Assembly: GCA_026400835.1 (NCBI GenBank)
Contig: JAPLOA010000051.1
Coordinates: 24,050 to 88,049, forward strand
Direction: 5' to 3'
From: Planctomycetales bacterium
GTDB taxonomy: Bacteria > Planctomycetota > Planctomycetia > Planctomycetales > Planctomycetaceae
DNA length: 64,000 nucleotides
The notes under the pieces were generated by a model, which did no database searches, was not told where the DNA came from, and was given only the letters and a program-made list of their open reading frames with translations. The translations under genes and the position numbers were made by a program. Shown here in pieces: positions 1 through 9,616 of the stretch (the first letter of the stretch is position 1; the number at the start of each line of letters is the position of its first letter).

Positions 1-1125
1 CCGGATGCAACACTCGAACCGAAATGGCCATTCGCGGAAACGTGTGGAAGTGTCGACGATGAGACCCTGAATGCTCTGCTGCAGTCTCCGAAGAATTCTC
101 GGGAACGTCTGGCGGCGTTGATTACATCCCCGCAGAATACTCGCTTCGCTCCCGTCGTGGTGAACCGTTTATGGCGTCGTCTGATGGGCGCGGGATTTGT
201 GGAGCCGGCTCATGACTGGGAAGGGCATCCGGCCAGTCATCCGGGATTGCTACAGTGGCTGGCCCATGAATTTGTAAGTCACGACTATGACCAGAAACAT
301 CTGATACGTCTGATCATGACGTCGCAGTTGTATCAGCGTGCAGCGACTGGAAAGAACCTGACGGCCTCTCCCGAGTTGCGATTCTTCACGGCCCCGGATC
401 GACGACGTCTGACCGCGGAGCAGATTGTGGATTCGCTGCATGCCGCAGGCGGACAGGCTATGGACGTCGAAGAATTCACGTTCGACCCGGATGCGCGCCG
501 ACCAGCCAGCAACCGATTGACTCTGGGTGTTCCCGATCGAGCCTGGATGTTCGCCAGTCTGGCCAATGAGCGGGACCGTCCTACGCTGGGTCTGCCGAAA
601 GCCCGCGCGATCGCGGATATTCTGGAGGCGTTCGGCTGGAGCGGTTCCCGCCAAAGTCCTCGCACGGATCGGGAAACATCCTCCAATGTGTTGCAGCCAG
701 GCGTTCTCGCCAACAGCACCGCTTCTGTTTTGCTGACGCGAGCAGCGAAAGACAGTGGCCTGGCTCTGCTGGCCATTGATGCGAAATCGCCCGAAGAACT
801 GGTCGATAGTCTCTTCCTGAGATATCTCAGTCGATACCCCGCGCCGTCGGAACGAACAGCGTTGGTCCAGGCTCTGTCGATTGGTTTTGACTCGCGTCTT
901 CTGGCAACGAGTGCGGCACCACCGACATCAGCGCCAGAGATACTTCCGAAAGTCACCTGGTCAAATCACCTCAGGACCGAAGCCAACCACGTGGCCCTTG
1001 AAATGGAACGCCGTGCCCGCGATGGCCAACCGGCGGATCCTCGCCTGAGCTCCGAGTGGCGAGAGGTCTACGAAGATACCGTCTGGAGCATCATCAACAT
1101 TCGGGAGTTTGTCTGGATGCCGTGA
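1..1125 (+). CDS. DUF1553 domain protein, C-terminal part (gene starts before the window)
   Basis: The frame is open from the first base, so the N-terminus lies outside the window. The visible 374 residues match the C-terminal DUF1553 region of planctomycete DUF1549/DUF1553 proteins: a VVVNRLWRRLMGAGFVEP stretch, then HPGLLQWLAHEF, then MTSQLYQRAA and DRRRLTAEQIVDSLHAAGG. The equivalent blocks occur in the two complete homologues at 13399 and 47917. The end, SIINIREFVWMP, replaces the LNLHEVITRN or LNLDEAITKE ending of those two, so this is a different subfamily. No DUF1501 gene follows; the next gene is on the opposite strand. The biochemical role of the family is not known to me; the usual N-terminal heme domain cannot be checked here. 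Confidence 0.85.
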   Translation, partial: PDATLEPKWPFAETCGSVDDETLNALLQSPKNSRERLAALITSPQNTRFAPVVVNRLWRRLMGAGFVEPAHDWEGHPASHPGLLQWLAHEFVSHDYDQKHLIRLIMTSQLYQRAATGKNLTASPELRFFTAPDRRRLTAEQIVDSLHAAGGQAMDVEEFTFDPDARRPASNRLTLGVPDRAWMFASLANERDRPTLGLPKARAIADILEAFGWSGSRQSPRTDRETSSNVLQPGVLANSTASVLLTRAAKDSGLALLAIDAKSPEELVDSLFLRYLSRYPAPSERTALVQALSIGFDSRLLATSAAPPTSAPEILPKVTWSNHLRTEANHVALEMERRARDGQPADPRLSSEWREVYEDTVWSIINIREFVWMP

Positions 1126-1176
1126 GAGGACGCGTTTGAAACATCCGTGCTGAGCGTTTCCGGATTCAATTCGAAG

Positions 1177-3015
1177 TTATTTCACAGGCACAGCTTTTCC
1201 CCACGCTGCATCGCCGCCGACGACGGGTAGTGTCAGCGATGTTGAGTCCAGGTCGACGGTCAACTCTGTCCCTGGATCTGGCCACAGGGTGAAGTCACGA
1301 TCGCTGGAGAAGATCATCAGGCCGATCTGTTCGCCGGCCTGAATCACCTGATCATCAGGCTGCAGCGTAAAGTTCAGGTCATAGAACTGGCAGGGAACCA
1401 GTGGTTGGCTTTTCTCCAGGGAACCATGATTCTGAGGATCTGCCCAGCCGCGAGTAATCACGTCGTCAGTAATTCGCTCACTGTTTGTCCACGGCAAAGA
1501 AACCAGCCAAACCGAAAGATTGGCGGCCGGTTTATTGCTGGAGACTCGAATCTTGATGCTGGCCGTTCCCGATAAATGGACAGGCTCCGTTAGCTTAGGC
1601 GTCGCAAACAAAAGACGATGATTTGTCCATTCTGCCGTGGCCAACGATGCACCGCTGAACGAAAAATTGTCGGTCAGCGTCTGAGTCCCCTGGCCCGGCG
1701 TCGCTGCTGTCAACAGTTGTCCAGTCTGGGCACCTTGACCGCTGACATGAAGAGTCACAGGCTTTGCTTCCGGATGAGGATAGTCCGCATACGACGTTGG
1801 CTGTTCCCGTGCGTCAGCTTCTCTCACGATCCATGACCTGGGATCCTTCTCCACGCCATTGTCGACGCCGTACAGATAGCGAGTGAACCAACGATTCATC
1901 TGTTTCATCGGCGGCGGACCACCATGACCTCCCTGGTGGAAGTAGGCCTGTACCGGCAAACCTTTCGCCTTTGCCGCTTCATAGATTCGGACGCTGTGTT
2001 CGGGCATAACGTTCCAATCGTTGAACGCGTGAGCCATCAGCAGTGCGGCCTTCATCGGCCCCATGTCATTCATGTAATCGCGTCCGGCCCAGAAGGCGTT
2101 GTAATCGCCAGTCATACGATCAAAGCCTTCCTTCATCTCTTTGTCGCGCACATGTTCGTTACACCACGCTCGATGATCCGGCGGGCCGCTGTGGATGAAG
2201 TTGTACAGCACATCGATATCCTCACCCATGTATCCGCCGGGATGTCGGATGAGTCCATTCGAACGATAGTAGTGGTAATAAGAGGTGTTTGGAGCCACAG
2301 GAATAATAGCCTCCAGTCCTTCAACACCCGTTGTTGCGGCTGCCAGCGGAATTGTTCCGTTGTAGGATGTCCCCGTCATGCCAACCTTGCCGGTGCTCCA
2401 GAATGCTTTAACTTCTTCGTTTTGATCAGGCGTGGTGAAGCCTTTGGCTCGCCCATTCAGCCAATCGATCACAGCTTTCGGCGCCAGAGATTCATTGTCG
2501 CCGCCGATAGTCGGGCATCCCTGTGACAGTCCTGTGCCGGGCGAACACGAATGCACCACCGCGAAACCTCGCGGCACCCATACGCTGACCTGAGACTCCG
2601 AAATCGTCGGGCGAAGACTCTGCTGCGGAATTGGCGTCGGAGTCACGTGCATCGGCGGCGCAGCGTTAAGCTCGTGGCGAGGGTTCCAAAAAAACTGCGG
2701 TTCATTCGTTCCGGTACCAGCATAATACGGACTGGATTCATAGACCACCGCCACTTTCAAACCCTCTGTGTCGGTCTGTTTCTGGCGAGTCACATCCACG
2801 TGCATGCGGTCCAGCTTACCGTCGCCGTCAGAGTCAAATTCCGTTTCGACCCAAAGATCATGCCGCACCCAGTCGGCCGGATCCTTGAACTCCGGGACAA
2901 CCTGAGCCTCCCCGTCCTTGAACACAGGCACTTTGGGGTCGTCAGCAGACGTGATCCCTGTTCCTAGTGTCATCAGTGCCGACATGGCCATGAAACGACG
3001 CAAGATTACTGGCAT
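1177..3015 (-). CDS. CocE/NonD or Xaa-Pro dipeptidyl-peptidase-like hydrolase (S15 family), exported
   Basis: 612 residues. An N-terminal hydrophobic segment ending ITSA suggests a Sec signal peptide. The alpha/beta-hydrolase nucleophile elbow is GTSYNG near residue 215, as in the PepX/CocE (S15) family; FNDWN near residue 330 and GGHGG near residue 360 are good candidates for the acid and the catalytic His. The last 200 residues look like the family's beta-sandwich (XDP_C) domain. The start at 3015 is preferred because AGGA lies eight bases upstream; an ATG at 3024 is possible. It probably cleaves N-terminal Xaa-Pro dipeptides or an ester or acyl bond in the periplasm; the substrate cannot be told from sequence. 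It stands alone, divergent from the EF-hand gene. Confidence 0.85.
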   Translation of the reverse strand: MPVILRRFMAMSALMTLGTGITSADDPKVPVFKDGEAQVVPEFKDPADWVRHDLWVETEFDSDGDGKLDRMHVDVTRQKQTDTEGLKVAVVYESSPYYAGTGTNEPQFFWNPRHELNAAPPMHVTPTPIPQQSLRPTISESQVSVWVPRGFAVVHSCSPGTGLSQGCPTIGGDNESLAPKAVIDWLNGRAKGFTTPDQNEEVKAFWSTGKVGMTGTSYNGTIPLAAATTGVEGLEAIIPVAPNTSYYHYYRSNGLIRHPGGYMGEDIDVLYNFIHSGPPDHRAWCNEHVRDKEMKEGFDRMTGDYNAFWAGRDYMNDMGPMKAALLMAHAFNDWNVMPEHSVRIYEAAKAKGLPVQAYFHQGGHGGPPPMKQMNRWFTRYLYGVDNGVEKDPRSWIVREADAREQPTSYADYPHPEAKPVTLHVSGQGAQTGQLLTAATPGQGTQTLTDNFSFSGASLATAEWTNHRLLFATPKLTEPVHLSGTASIKIRVSSNKPAANLSVWLVSLPWTNSERITDDVITRGWADPQNHGSLEKSQPLVPCQFYDLNFTLQPDDQVIQAGEQIGLMIFSSDRDFTLWPDPGTELTVDLDSTSLTLPVVGGDAAWGKAVPVK

Positions 3016-3431
3016 ATCGAACATCCTGAAGCAGCCAAAAATCCGGGGGAGATGATTCCAAATCGTGTTTGTATGCTCGCTGAGTGCAGCGCGGCTGAAT
3101 TCTGACAGGCATATTTCTTTCGCACAACATTACACGGGGACCAAATTGTTGAACATCTTTTGGAACGTGCCGACTCTCGTTGTCGCAGTTGGCAGGCTGG
3201 GGGATTCGAGTTGTTTATTCCTGAGACAAACGTCGAGGTTCCGAGGTCCCTTCCCACAAAAGGCTCTTCCCCCAAACTGAGGTGAAGCGTAGCACAGACT
3301 GCTGGTCTTTGAACCAAAACGATCAGCGACCTTGTGCACGTGGCACCGCGGAATGGATATAACGATCAGAGTGTCGGTATACTTAACGGAAGCGCATTTA
3401 CTTCTCCGGCAGATTCGGAGGCACCTTTTCG

Positions 3432-5102
3432 ATGTATCTCACTTGTTCTCGAATCATGATTGCTGCGGTTCACTGCGTTGTGTTGGCCTCGCCAGCAGTC
3501 GCTCAGCGTCAGACGCCTTCACTTGCGCAGGCCGATCATGCGACGATGATTATCATGGCCCCGTTGGGCCCGGTCGTTGCGGATCTCAGAATTTCTGTCG
3601 CGAAGATCCCTTACCGAACATGGGTCAGCCGTTTTGTGGCTTCCCAAATGGATGTCGACAAGAACACCCAATTGGACAGCAAAGAACTTTCGCTGTTGAC
3701 CGAAAACGTGCGTCGCCTCGGAAATATCCCGGGCCCCGAAGAGATCCTTGCGGGGGCCGTCAAGGAACCCGGGGCCACAGAAGTTCCCACAAAGCAGTTT
3801 GTCGAATGGCTGCAAACGCGTTTGCCCAAATCGTTTGACCTGATTGCTCAACCACAAGCCGCCGACGACGCGGTTCGCCTCACTTCTCTGCTTGACGCCA
3901 ATCTGGATGCATCAATCTCCGACGCAGAACTACTCAACTCACTGCGGGCATTGCGTTTTCGAGATCTCGACAATGACGAAACCTTCAGTGTTTCGGAGCT
4001 CATGCCCTATCGGGATCCTCGCAGCCAGAATGCACCGGTCAGTCCTGATGTTGTCAACTTGCCTTTCTATCATGTAACTGATGAAGCGTCCGGCAAACTC
4101 GCGGCTGAACGAATTGTCGGGCGATACGGCTCAGAAGGCACCGTGGCCATTCCGATTCTCCGTCAGCAGAAACTCCCGGAGTCAGATCGTCGACTGAACG
4201 TGGATGAGTTAGCCGATATTCTTCAGCAGCCCGAGTTTCATCTCACGATCGACGTTAAGTTGTCAGACCGGGCTGGCACCAGTGATATCGACGTGGCGAT
4301 CAGTTCTTCAGCCGAGTCATTCTGCCGGACGACAGATGATAAGTTCGGCCAAACGGCGATCGTCGCGGACGGCCTGCCTCTCAGGATCGTTGCCCGCGGT
4401 GGTGGAGCCAACAATCGTGCGGTGACACGTGGCTTTCTCGGCCAGACATTCGTGATGATCGACGGCGACAGAAATCAGTATTTGGACGAAACCGAGTTCT
4501 CCGGTATCGTCGGGGCCATGCAGCAGTCCGGAGCGAACGGAGATTTTGCAACCGTTGATCAAAACTCCGACAAAATGGTGACTCGCGACGAACTGTTCTC
4601 GTTTGTTGAACGAGATCTGATGGCTGCAGCCAGTCGTATTGAGGTCACCGTCAAGCAGGACGGGAAAACACTGTTCAGCCTTCTCGATGCCAATCAGGAT
4701 CGACGTCTGTCCGCTCGAGAAATCAGAAATGGAACAGCCGTGTTGCAGAAGTATGATCGCAACGCCGATGGATCTTTTGCAGAGACCGAACTGGGGACTG
4801 AATACGTTCTGACGCTGGGGCTTGGTCGTTCCGAGTTGCGTCGTAACTCCGGCATGATGACAATGCAGACCATGGCCATGAACAGCGGGGATGCTGTTCT
4901 TCCCGGGCTCGAAGGTCTTAACGGGCCGGAATGGTTTCGCAGGATGGATCGCAATCAGGATGGCGACGTGTCTGTTCGAGAGTTTCTCGGAACCTCCACG
5001 CAGTTCGCCGCATTGGACACAGATCAGGATGGGCTGATGTCGGCGTCAGAGGCCGAAGTTGCCGAGAAAGCCGAAGCCGCCGAGAAAACTGAGCCTCAGT
5101 AA
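3432..5102 (+). CDS. Exported multi-EF-hand protein
   Basis: 556 residues with a signal peptide (hydrophobic run ending SPAVAQ). I can pick out about nine EF-hand-like loops: DVDKNTQLDSKE, DANLDASISDAE, DLDNDETFSVSE, DGDRNQYLDETE, DQNSDKMVTRDE, DANQDRRLSARE, DRNADGSFAETE, DRNQDGDVSVRE and DTDQDGLMSASE. Most keep the acidic positions 1, 3, 5 and 12 needed for calcium binding. The loops come singly or in pairs, spread over the whole chain, with an unassigned beta-rich stretch around residues 230-330. A GGAGG sits ten bases before the start. Multi-EF-hand exported proteins are common in planctomycetes; a calcium-binding structural or sensor role is inference. The gene ends one base before the convergent ABC exporter gene. 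Confidence 0.85.
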   Translation: MYLTCSRIMIAAVHCVVLASPAVAQRQTPSLAQADHATMIIMAPLGPVVADLRISVAKIPYRTWVSRFVASQMDVDKNTQLDSKELSLLTENVRRLGNIPGPEEILAGAVKEPGATEVPTKQFVEWLQTRLPKSFDLIAQPQAADDAVRLTSLLDANLDASISDAELLNSLRALRFRDLDNDETFSVSELMPYRDPRSQNAPVSPDVVNLPFYHVTDEASGKLAAERIVGRYGSEGTVAIPILRQQKLPESDRRLNVDELADILQQPEFHLTIDVKLSDRAGTSDIDVAISSSAESFCRTTDDKFGQTAIVADGLPLRIVARGGGANNRAVTRGFLGQTFVMIDGDRNQYLDETEFSGIVGAMQQSGANGDFATVDQNSDKMVTRDELFSFVERDLMAAASRIEVTVKQDGKTLFSLLDANQDRRLSAREIRNGTAVLQKYDRNADGSFAETELGTEYVLTLGLGRSELRRNSGMMTMQTMAMNSGDAVLPGLEGLNGPEWFRRMDRNQDGDVSVREFLGTSTQFAALDTDQDGLMSASEAEVAEKAEAAEKTEPQ

Positions 5103-5103
5103 A

Positions 5104-6912
5104 TCAATGCTTCGAAAACTTCTCGTAGAGTGAAGCATAGACGCCCTGTTGATGAACCAGTTCATCATGAGTTCCCCGTTCGACAATGCGTCCGTGATCG
5201 AGCACCAGAACCTGATCTGCGTTACGAATGGTGCTCAGCCGATGAGCCACCACAAACGCGGTACGTCCGGTGAGAAGTATCTCTAACGCTTTCTGCAACC
5301 GCGATTCCGTCGCGCTGTCGATGCTGCTGGTGGCTTCATCAAGAATCAGAATCGCCGGTTCGGCCAGCATCGCCCGCGCGAAGCAGATAAGCTGTCGCTG
5401 GCCGGAACTCACGGTTGCACCACCTTCTCCGACGGATGTTTGAATCCCCTTCGGCAAAGCCAGAAACAGATCTTCACAATCCAGCTTCTTCAGCACGTCG
5501 TGGATCTCGACATCAGTTGCGTCTGGTTTCGCGAAACGAATATTGTCGGCGATCGTTCCGCTGAACAGAAAATTCTGCTGCTGCACAATTCCCAGGCGAC
5601 GATGCAGAGAATGTCCCTGCAAACTGCGAATGTCGTGACCATCGATCAGGACTCGTCCCGAGTTCGCCAGATAAAACCGACACACAAGATTAATGATCGA
5701 AGACTTCCCGCTGCCCGTATGGCCAACCAAAGCGATCACTTCCCCGGGATGCGCGTCAAAGGAAATCTCATGCAGCACCGGACGATCAGCGTCATATCCA
5801 AACGTAACATTCTCAAACGCGACATGCCCCTGCACCGCATCCAGCACTATTGCATCGGGCGGATCCGTCCATTCGGGTTCCGTATCCAGCAGTCGGTAGA
5901 GCCGTTCCGCGCCGGCCATTGCGGTCATGGCCTGATTGTACTGATTGCCCAGAATCGAGATCGGCGCGAAGAACAGATTGGCCATAAAGAAGAAGCTCAC
6001 AAGATCACCGATTTCAGTCGAATGTCCCGGCGTGAGCACTCGATAACCGCCAACTAGCAGGAGTACGGCCATGAAAATCTGGCTGTTCATTTCCAGCAGG
6101 GGCAGAAACGTACCCTGAGTCTTCAGAACGCGAGTATTGTAGTAAGAATGATCGGCGGCCAGTTCGGCGAACACCGCAGCATTCTCCTGCTCGCGAACAA
6201 ACCCCTGAGTCACTCGGATTCCCACGACAGACTCCACCAGCGTCGCAGTGACTCGACTGAACGACTCACGCATATTTCTTAACGCAACGCTCAGTCGTTT
6301 GTGAAAGTGCCGATTGATAAACCAAATGACCGGGGCCAGTCCGAGCACGATCAGAAACAGAGACCAGTCGTACCAGATCATGGCCGTGGCGGCGATCGCC
6401 ATTTGAATAAACTGAACCAGTGTCACGTAGAAGACTTCCTGAACTCCGATGCGAATGTCTTCCATGTCGGATGTCATGCGACTGATGACACGACCGATGC
6501 GATTCGTGTGAAACCACCGCATTGGCATTCGCTGCATATGCTGGAACAATCGAGTCCGCAGATCGCTGATAACACTCTCCCCCATCTCCAGGGCCAGTCG
6601 CTGGCGAAAGTGCATCACGAACTGAGTCGAAATCGCCAGCAGTGCGAAACCCATCGCTCCCTGGATCACGCCGGCAACGTCATGCTCGGCGATCGGCCCA
6701 CGAATAATGGCTGCCAGCACCCACGTCAGAGCCGGCAGCTGAACGGCGCGAATCACCACCACGAGCAATAGCCAGAATCGCTGTGTTCCACACGAGCGAG
6801 TCGACTCCATGAGCCGCGTGATGAGTCGAAAATCGAGAGGCCTCTGGCGAGGTTCATCTTCCCGCTCAATATGCCGCGTCAGCGAACGAGCAGGAACGTT
6901 TACTACAGCCAT
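5104..6912 (-). CDS. ABC exporter, fused membrane and ATPase domains (MsbA/LmrA type)
   Basis: 602 residues, the usual length for a half-size exporter that works as a homodimer. The N-terminal 330 residues hold about six membrane segments (ABC_membrane domain). The ATPase domain follows, with Walker A GHTGSGKSS, Q-loop VQQQNFLFSG, Walker B AILILDEATS and the switch His in VVAHRLST. The signature motif reads VSSGQRQ instead of LSGGQ, a mild departure. The cargo is unknown: lipid, drug or peptide export are all possible. The gene has no partner in the same direction, and it converges with the EF-hand gene with a one-base gap, leaving no room for separate terminators. Confidence 0.93.
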   Translation of the reverse strand: MAVVNVPARSLTRHIEREDEPRQRPLDFRLITRLMESTRSCGTQRFWLLLVVVIRAVQLPALTWVLAAIIRGPIAEHDVAGVIQGAMGFALLAISTQFVMHFRQRLALEMGESVISDLRTRLFQHMQRMPMRWFHTNRIGRVISRMTSDMEDIRIGVQEVFYVTLVQFIQMAIAATAMIWYDWSLFLIVLGLAPVIWFINRHFHKRLSVALRNMRESFSRVTATLVESVVGIRVTQGFVREQENAAVFAELAADHSYYNTRVLKTQGTFLPLLEMNSQIFMAVLLLVGGYRVLTPGHSTEIGDLVSFFFMANLFFAPISILGNQYNQAMTAMAGAERLYRLLDTEPEWTDPPDAIVLDAVQGHVAFENVTFGYDADRPVLHEISFDAHPGEVIALVGHTGSGKSSIINLVCRFYLANSGRVLIDGHDIRSLQGHSLHRRLGIVQQQNFLFSGTIADNIRFAKPDATDVEIHDVLKKLDCEDLFLALPKGIQTSVGEGGATVSSGQRQLICFARAMLAEPAILILDEATSSIDSATESRLQKALEILLTGRTAFVVAHRLSTIRNADQVLVLDHGRIVERGTHDELVHQQGVYASLYEKFSKH

Positions 6913-7395
6913 GAATCTTATCCCGGCTCAGAATGCCACCGGACATTGCTGAGCTGTCCACGGATCAAATCCTGTGGTGAACAGAATCTGTGTCAACAGG
7001 AGCTATTCAGTGCGCGGACAGGATTGAGGTCATGATCAGAATAACGAGGCCACCCGAACACCACGCCTCAATTCATGCCGCGCAAAGTACAAGACACAGG
7101 ATAGATCAGTCAGCGGATAAACCGCGAGTGGAATTCCTGAACGCCCCACGAAACACGAAGAGCCTCGTGATTTCGCGTTCTCGAATCCGGGATCACAGCA
7201 GCACAGTCTGCATTGTGGAAGACCACCTCAGGAAATCGAACCAGTTCCGACCGAAGTGAAATCTTCAGAATCACTCACGACAGACCGGATCCGTGCCTCA
7301 TAGATCTGGACTCCCACAAGAGAAAAGAGCAACATCGTCCCCCCGCAGTCAGCGATTAACCGGACACTGAAAATCTACGGGGTTGTGCGTGAGAT
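6913..7395. other. Intergenic stretch without a recognised gene
   Basis: About 480 bases between the start of the ABC exporter gene and the end of the terC-like gene. Reading frames here are short and of biased composition, with no ribosome-binding sequence that looks convincing. It presumably carries the promoter of the ABC exporter gene at its left side. I saw no strong palindrome. Confidence 0.4.
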
Positions 7396-8325
7396 TTATA
7401 ACTCTGCAGTCTGGGGCGTCGGTGCAAAGATCAGTGACGCGACGATTGAAGCCGTTGCCATTCCCGCGACGACCAGCAGGCTGATCGAGATCGGAATCGG
7501 AGCGACATCCATAAGCATCATCTTCACGCCCACGAATCCCAGCACACCGGCGAGACCGTATTTCAGATAGACGAACTTCTCCATCAGGCCTGACAACGCA
7601 AAGTACAATGATCGCAGACCAAGAATCGCGAACGCGTTAGAAGTGAACACGATGAACGGATCCCTGGAGACAGCCATGACGGCCGGAATCGAGTCCACTG
7701 CAAACACAAGGTCTGACCATTCCACGAGGATCAGCACGAGCAGCAGCGGAGTTGCAGACCAGCGGCCAGCCTGCTTCACAAAAAATCGATCTCCGCTGTA
7801 GTCATCGGTCACCGGGATCACTCGTCGACTCAGCCGCACCAGCCAATGATCACCAGGCTCTTTGGAAACGTCAGGCCCTTTCAGCATTCGCCATGCAGAA
7901 ATCAGCAGAATGCCACCGAAAACGTGAACCAGCCAGTGGAATCGCTGAATCATGGCCACACCCGCCACGATCATGACGACTCGCATGGCCAACGCACCGA
8001 AAACGCCCCAGAACAGAACTTTGTGCTCACAGTGTCGAGGCACCTTCATTGCGGTGAATAACATGGCGAACACAAAGACATTATCGATGCTGAGCGCCTT
8101 CTCGATCACATATCCAGTCAGGAACTCCATCGCAGTTCGCGATCCGGAGTTCTGATAGAGCAGCCACGAGAATCCCAGCGCAAGAGCAATCCAGACGATG
8201 CTCCATGTAATCGCCTCCTGGAATCTGACCACATGTGCTTTCCGATGAAACACACCGAGATCAAGAGCCAGCATGCCCGCAAGAAAACTTACGAAAGCAA
8301 TCCATGTCCACGGAGAGAATTCCAT
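7396..8325 (-). CDS. TerC/Alx family integral membrane protein
   Basis: 309 residues with about nine hydrophobic segments. Family signatures are EKALSIDNVFVFAMLFT near residue 95 and VEWSDLVFAVDSIPAVMAVS near residue 205, each with the conserved Asp in the membrane. Members of this family (TerC, Alx, YceF) are linked to tellurite resistance, alkaline pH response and manganese export. The neighbours are a hibernation-type ribosome protein and an NhaR/bicarbonate cluster, so a role in cation or pH stress is plausible, but that is inference. The ATG at 8325 is preceded by GGTGA. Confidence 0.9.
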   Translation of the reverse strand: MEFSPWTWIAFVSFLAGMLALDLGVFHRKAHVVRFQEAITWSIVWIALALGFSWLLYQNSGSRTAMEFLTGYVIEKALSIDNVFVFAMLFTAMKVPRHCEHKVLFWGVFGALAMRVVMIVAGVAMIQRFHWLVHVFGGILLISAWRMLKGPDVSKEPGDHWLVRLSRRVIPVTDDYSGDRFFVKQAGRWSATPLLLVLILVEWSDLVFAVDSIPAVMAVSRDPFIVFTSNAFAILGLRSLYFALSGLMEKFVYLKYGLAGVLGFVGVKMMLMDVAPIPISISLLVVAGMATASIVASLIFAPTPQTAEL

Positions 8326-8474
8326 TGTGTTCAGTCACCAAAATGTTGTCTAGAAACGAAAACGTTGTTGACAGGTCACCCCTGTCGAAATTGGTAGTGG
8401 ACAAATTGGAGGTGGAAAGGCCAGCAAACCCAATAAAGACGGACGCAAATCGGCGAACGTTCGCACGCTGCCAG

Positions 8475-8819
8475 TCATGACGCCTCTACAGCACCCGACA
8501 TTGAAATTCCCTGATGTTCACGCTGGCGATCCAGCAGGCGGGCAAGAGACCTTGCTGCCCGATCGGCAACATTCGCAACGGCTGACTCCATGGAGACATC
8601 CGTATCTCCGACCAGAATCTCGCCTCTCTTCCGCAGCAGCACCTTGAAGCGACACAGTATGTCGCTCCCACCCTTCGGACCGTTCACGTCACTCAACGTT
8701 ACCTGCACCGTCCGGACCTGAGATGAGAATCGATTCAGAGCGTACTGAGTACGTCGTTCAACAAGTTCCTGCTGAGAAGCGCTCAACGAAACGTTGCGGC
8801 CAAGAATCTGGATTTCCAT
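8475..8819 (-). CDS. Ribosome hibernation factor-like protein (HPF/RaiA family)
   Basis: 114 residues: MEIQILGRNVSLSASQQELVERRTQYALNRF opens the S30AE-type fold (written here in two parts: MEIQILGRNVSLSASQ and QELVERRTQYALNRF). VQVTLSDVNGPKGG and a basic core CRFKVLLRKRG follow. The helix with SMESAVANVADRAARSLARLL completes the beta-alpha-beta-beta-beta-alpha pattern. Such short proteins bind the small subunit near the decoding site and stop translation under stress; this one has no long-HPF dimerisation tail. The start at 8819 has GGAG six bases upstream, better than the upstream TTG at 8831. It lies 148 bases downstream of the start of the TerC-like gene and on the same strand. Confidence 0.78.
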   Translation of the reverse strand: MEIQILGRNVSLSASQQELVERRTQYALNRFSSQVRTVQVTLSDVNGPKGGSDILCRFKVLLRKRGEILVGDTDVSMESAVANVADRAARSLARLLDRQREHQGISMSGAVEAS

Positions 8820-9177
8820 GATCTTCTCCAAATTGAGGACAGAAAGTCATTCAGCGATTGAAAAGGTAACGTAATTAAAAAAGAGGTCTGTGGCGTAACG
8901 ACGCAAACCGTCATTTGAATGGACTTCGCTGACAAACCCGCACTAGCTGAAGTTTCAGAAGCGACCCGCAAAGATCGCTAACGGATAATCGCCACTGCGG
9001 TTATTTCGTTGCCTTAAAAGATTCTCGGGACGGCTTGCGACATAACGCATTCAGACTGGAAAGTTATGGAAGAGATCAGGAGCGTGTTGAAGAAGATGTC
9101 TAAAACTTTGCAGGTCACACTGAAACCCGGCCAATGTGTACCACTTGAGAGTTTCAGGCATCTTTCTCAAGGGCCGA
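8820..9177. other. Intergenic stretch without a recognised gene
   Basis: About 360 bases upstream of the HPF-like gene. The part next to the gene is A+T-rich and probably holds its promoter. A 40-codon plus-strand frame beginning near 9093 lacks a convincing ribosome-binding site, so I do not call it. Confidence 0.4.
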
Positions 9178-9477
9178 CTAATCCCAGTCAACAACTCGCG
9201 CGGACCATTGACTGTTGATCATGCTTTCTCGATATCGTTGCAATTCACCTCGGACATCCCCGTCAGACTTTGCCTGCAGTTGAATCAGCAACCTCCGCTG
9301 GCTCTGTCGAGTTCTGCTGGTCGCTCTGTCCAAATCCCTTATTCCTGCCCGAGTTCGGCGATCCGAATTGGCCGGTGGCCTGACCGCTGCAACCGAAGTG
9401 CCCAAAAGCTCGCCGGACGATAACGGCCCGAACCACCCCTGCCCCAAAACAGCACTTGAATGCTCTTCACGAACCAT
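9178..9477 (-). CDS. Small hypothetical protein, 99 aa
   Basis: No family recognised. The reason to call it is the ATG at 9477 with a strong AAGGAG nine bases upstream. The protein begins MVREEHSSAVLGQGWFG and has a basic, polar second half (RRTRAGIRDLDRATSRTRQSQRR), which looks helical and could bind nucleic acid or another protein. It lies head to head with the nhaR-like gene, 139 bases apart, so the two starts could share a control region. It could also be a spurious frame; codon statistics would settle that. Confidence 0.42.
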   Translation of the reverse strand: MVREEHSSAVLGQGWFGPLSSGELLGTSVAAVRPPANSDRRTRAGIRDLDRATSRTRQSQRRLLIQLQAKSDGDVRGELQRYRESMINSQWSARVVDWD

Positions 9478-9565
9478 GACACAATCTCCTTGACTGTTAC
9501 ACTTCCCGAGAAGCGGACTGCAAACATCCATCGTCTTAAGTCTACGCTGCCAATCACATTTGACT

Positions 9566-9587
9566 AATCAAAACTTGTGTATTGATT
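9566..9587. promoter_or_regulatory. Possible LysR-type site upstream of the nhaR-like gene
   Basis: An inverted repeat AATCAA-N10-TTGATT lies about 30 bases before the nhaR-like start, and TTGATT occurs again just downstream (9592-9597). LysR-type regulators usually bind interrupted dyads and control their own promoter, so autoregulation is a fair guess. The spacer also contains TTGTGTATTG, close to one arm of the palindrome in front of sbtA. Both readings are inference. Confidence 0.3.
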
Positions 9588-9616
9588 CATTGATTAAATT
9601 GAAGTAAAATGCACTC

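Noticed and set aside
6990..7259. 89-codon frame in the gap before terC
   Set aside because: Polar, biased composition, no ribosome-binding sequence and no family resemblance.
9093..9220. Forty-codon plus-strand frame beginning MSKTLQVTLKPGQ
   Set aside because: Only a weak GAAGAAG before the start, and it runs into the small minus-strand gene at 9178; not enough to call.
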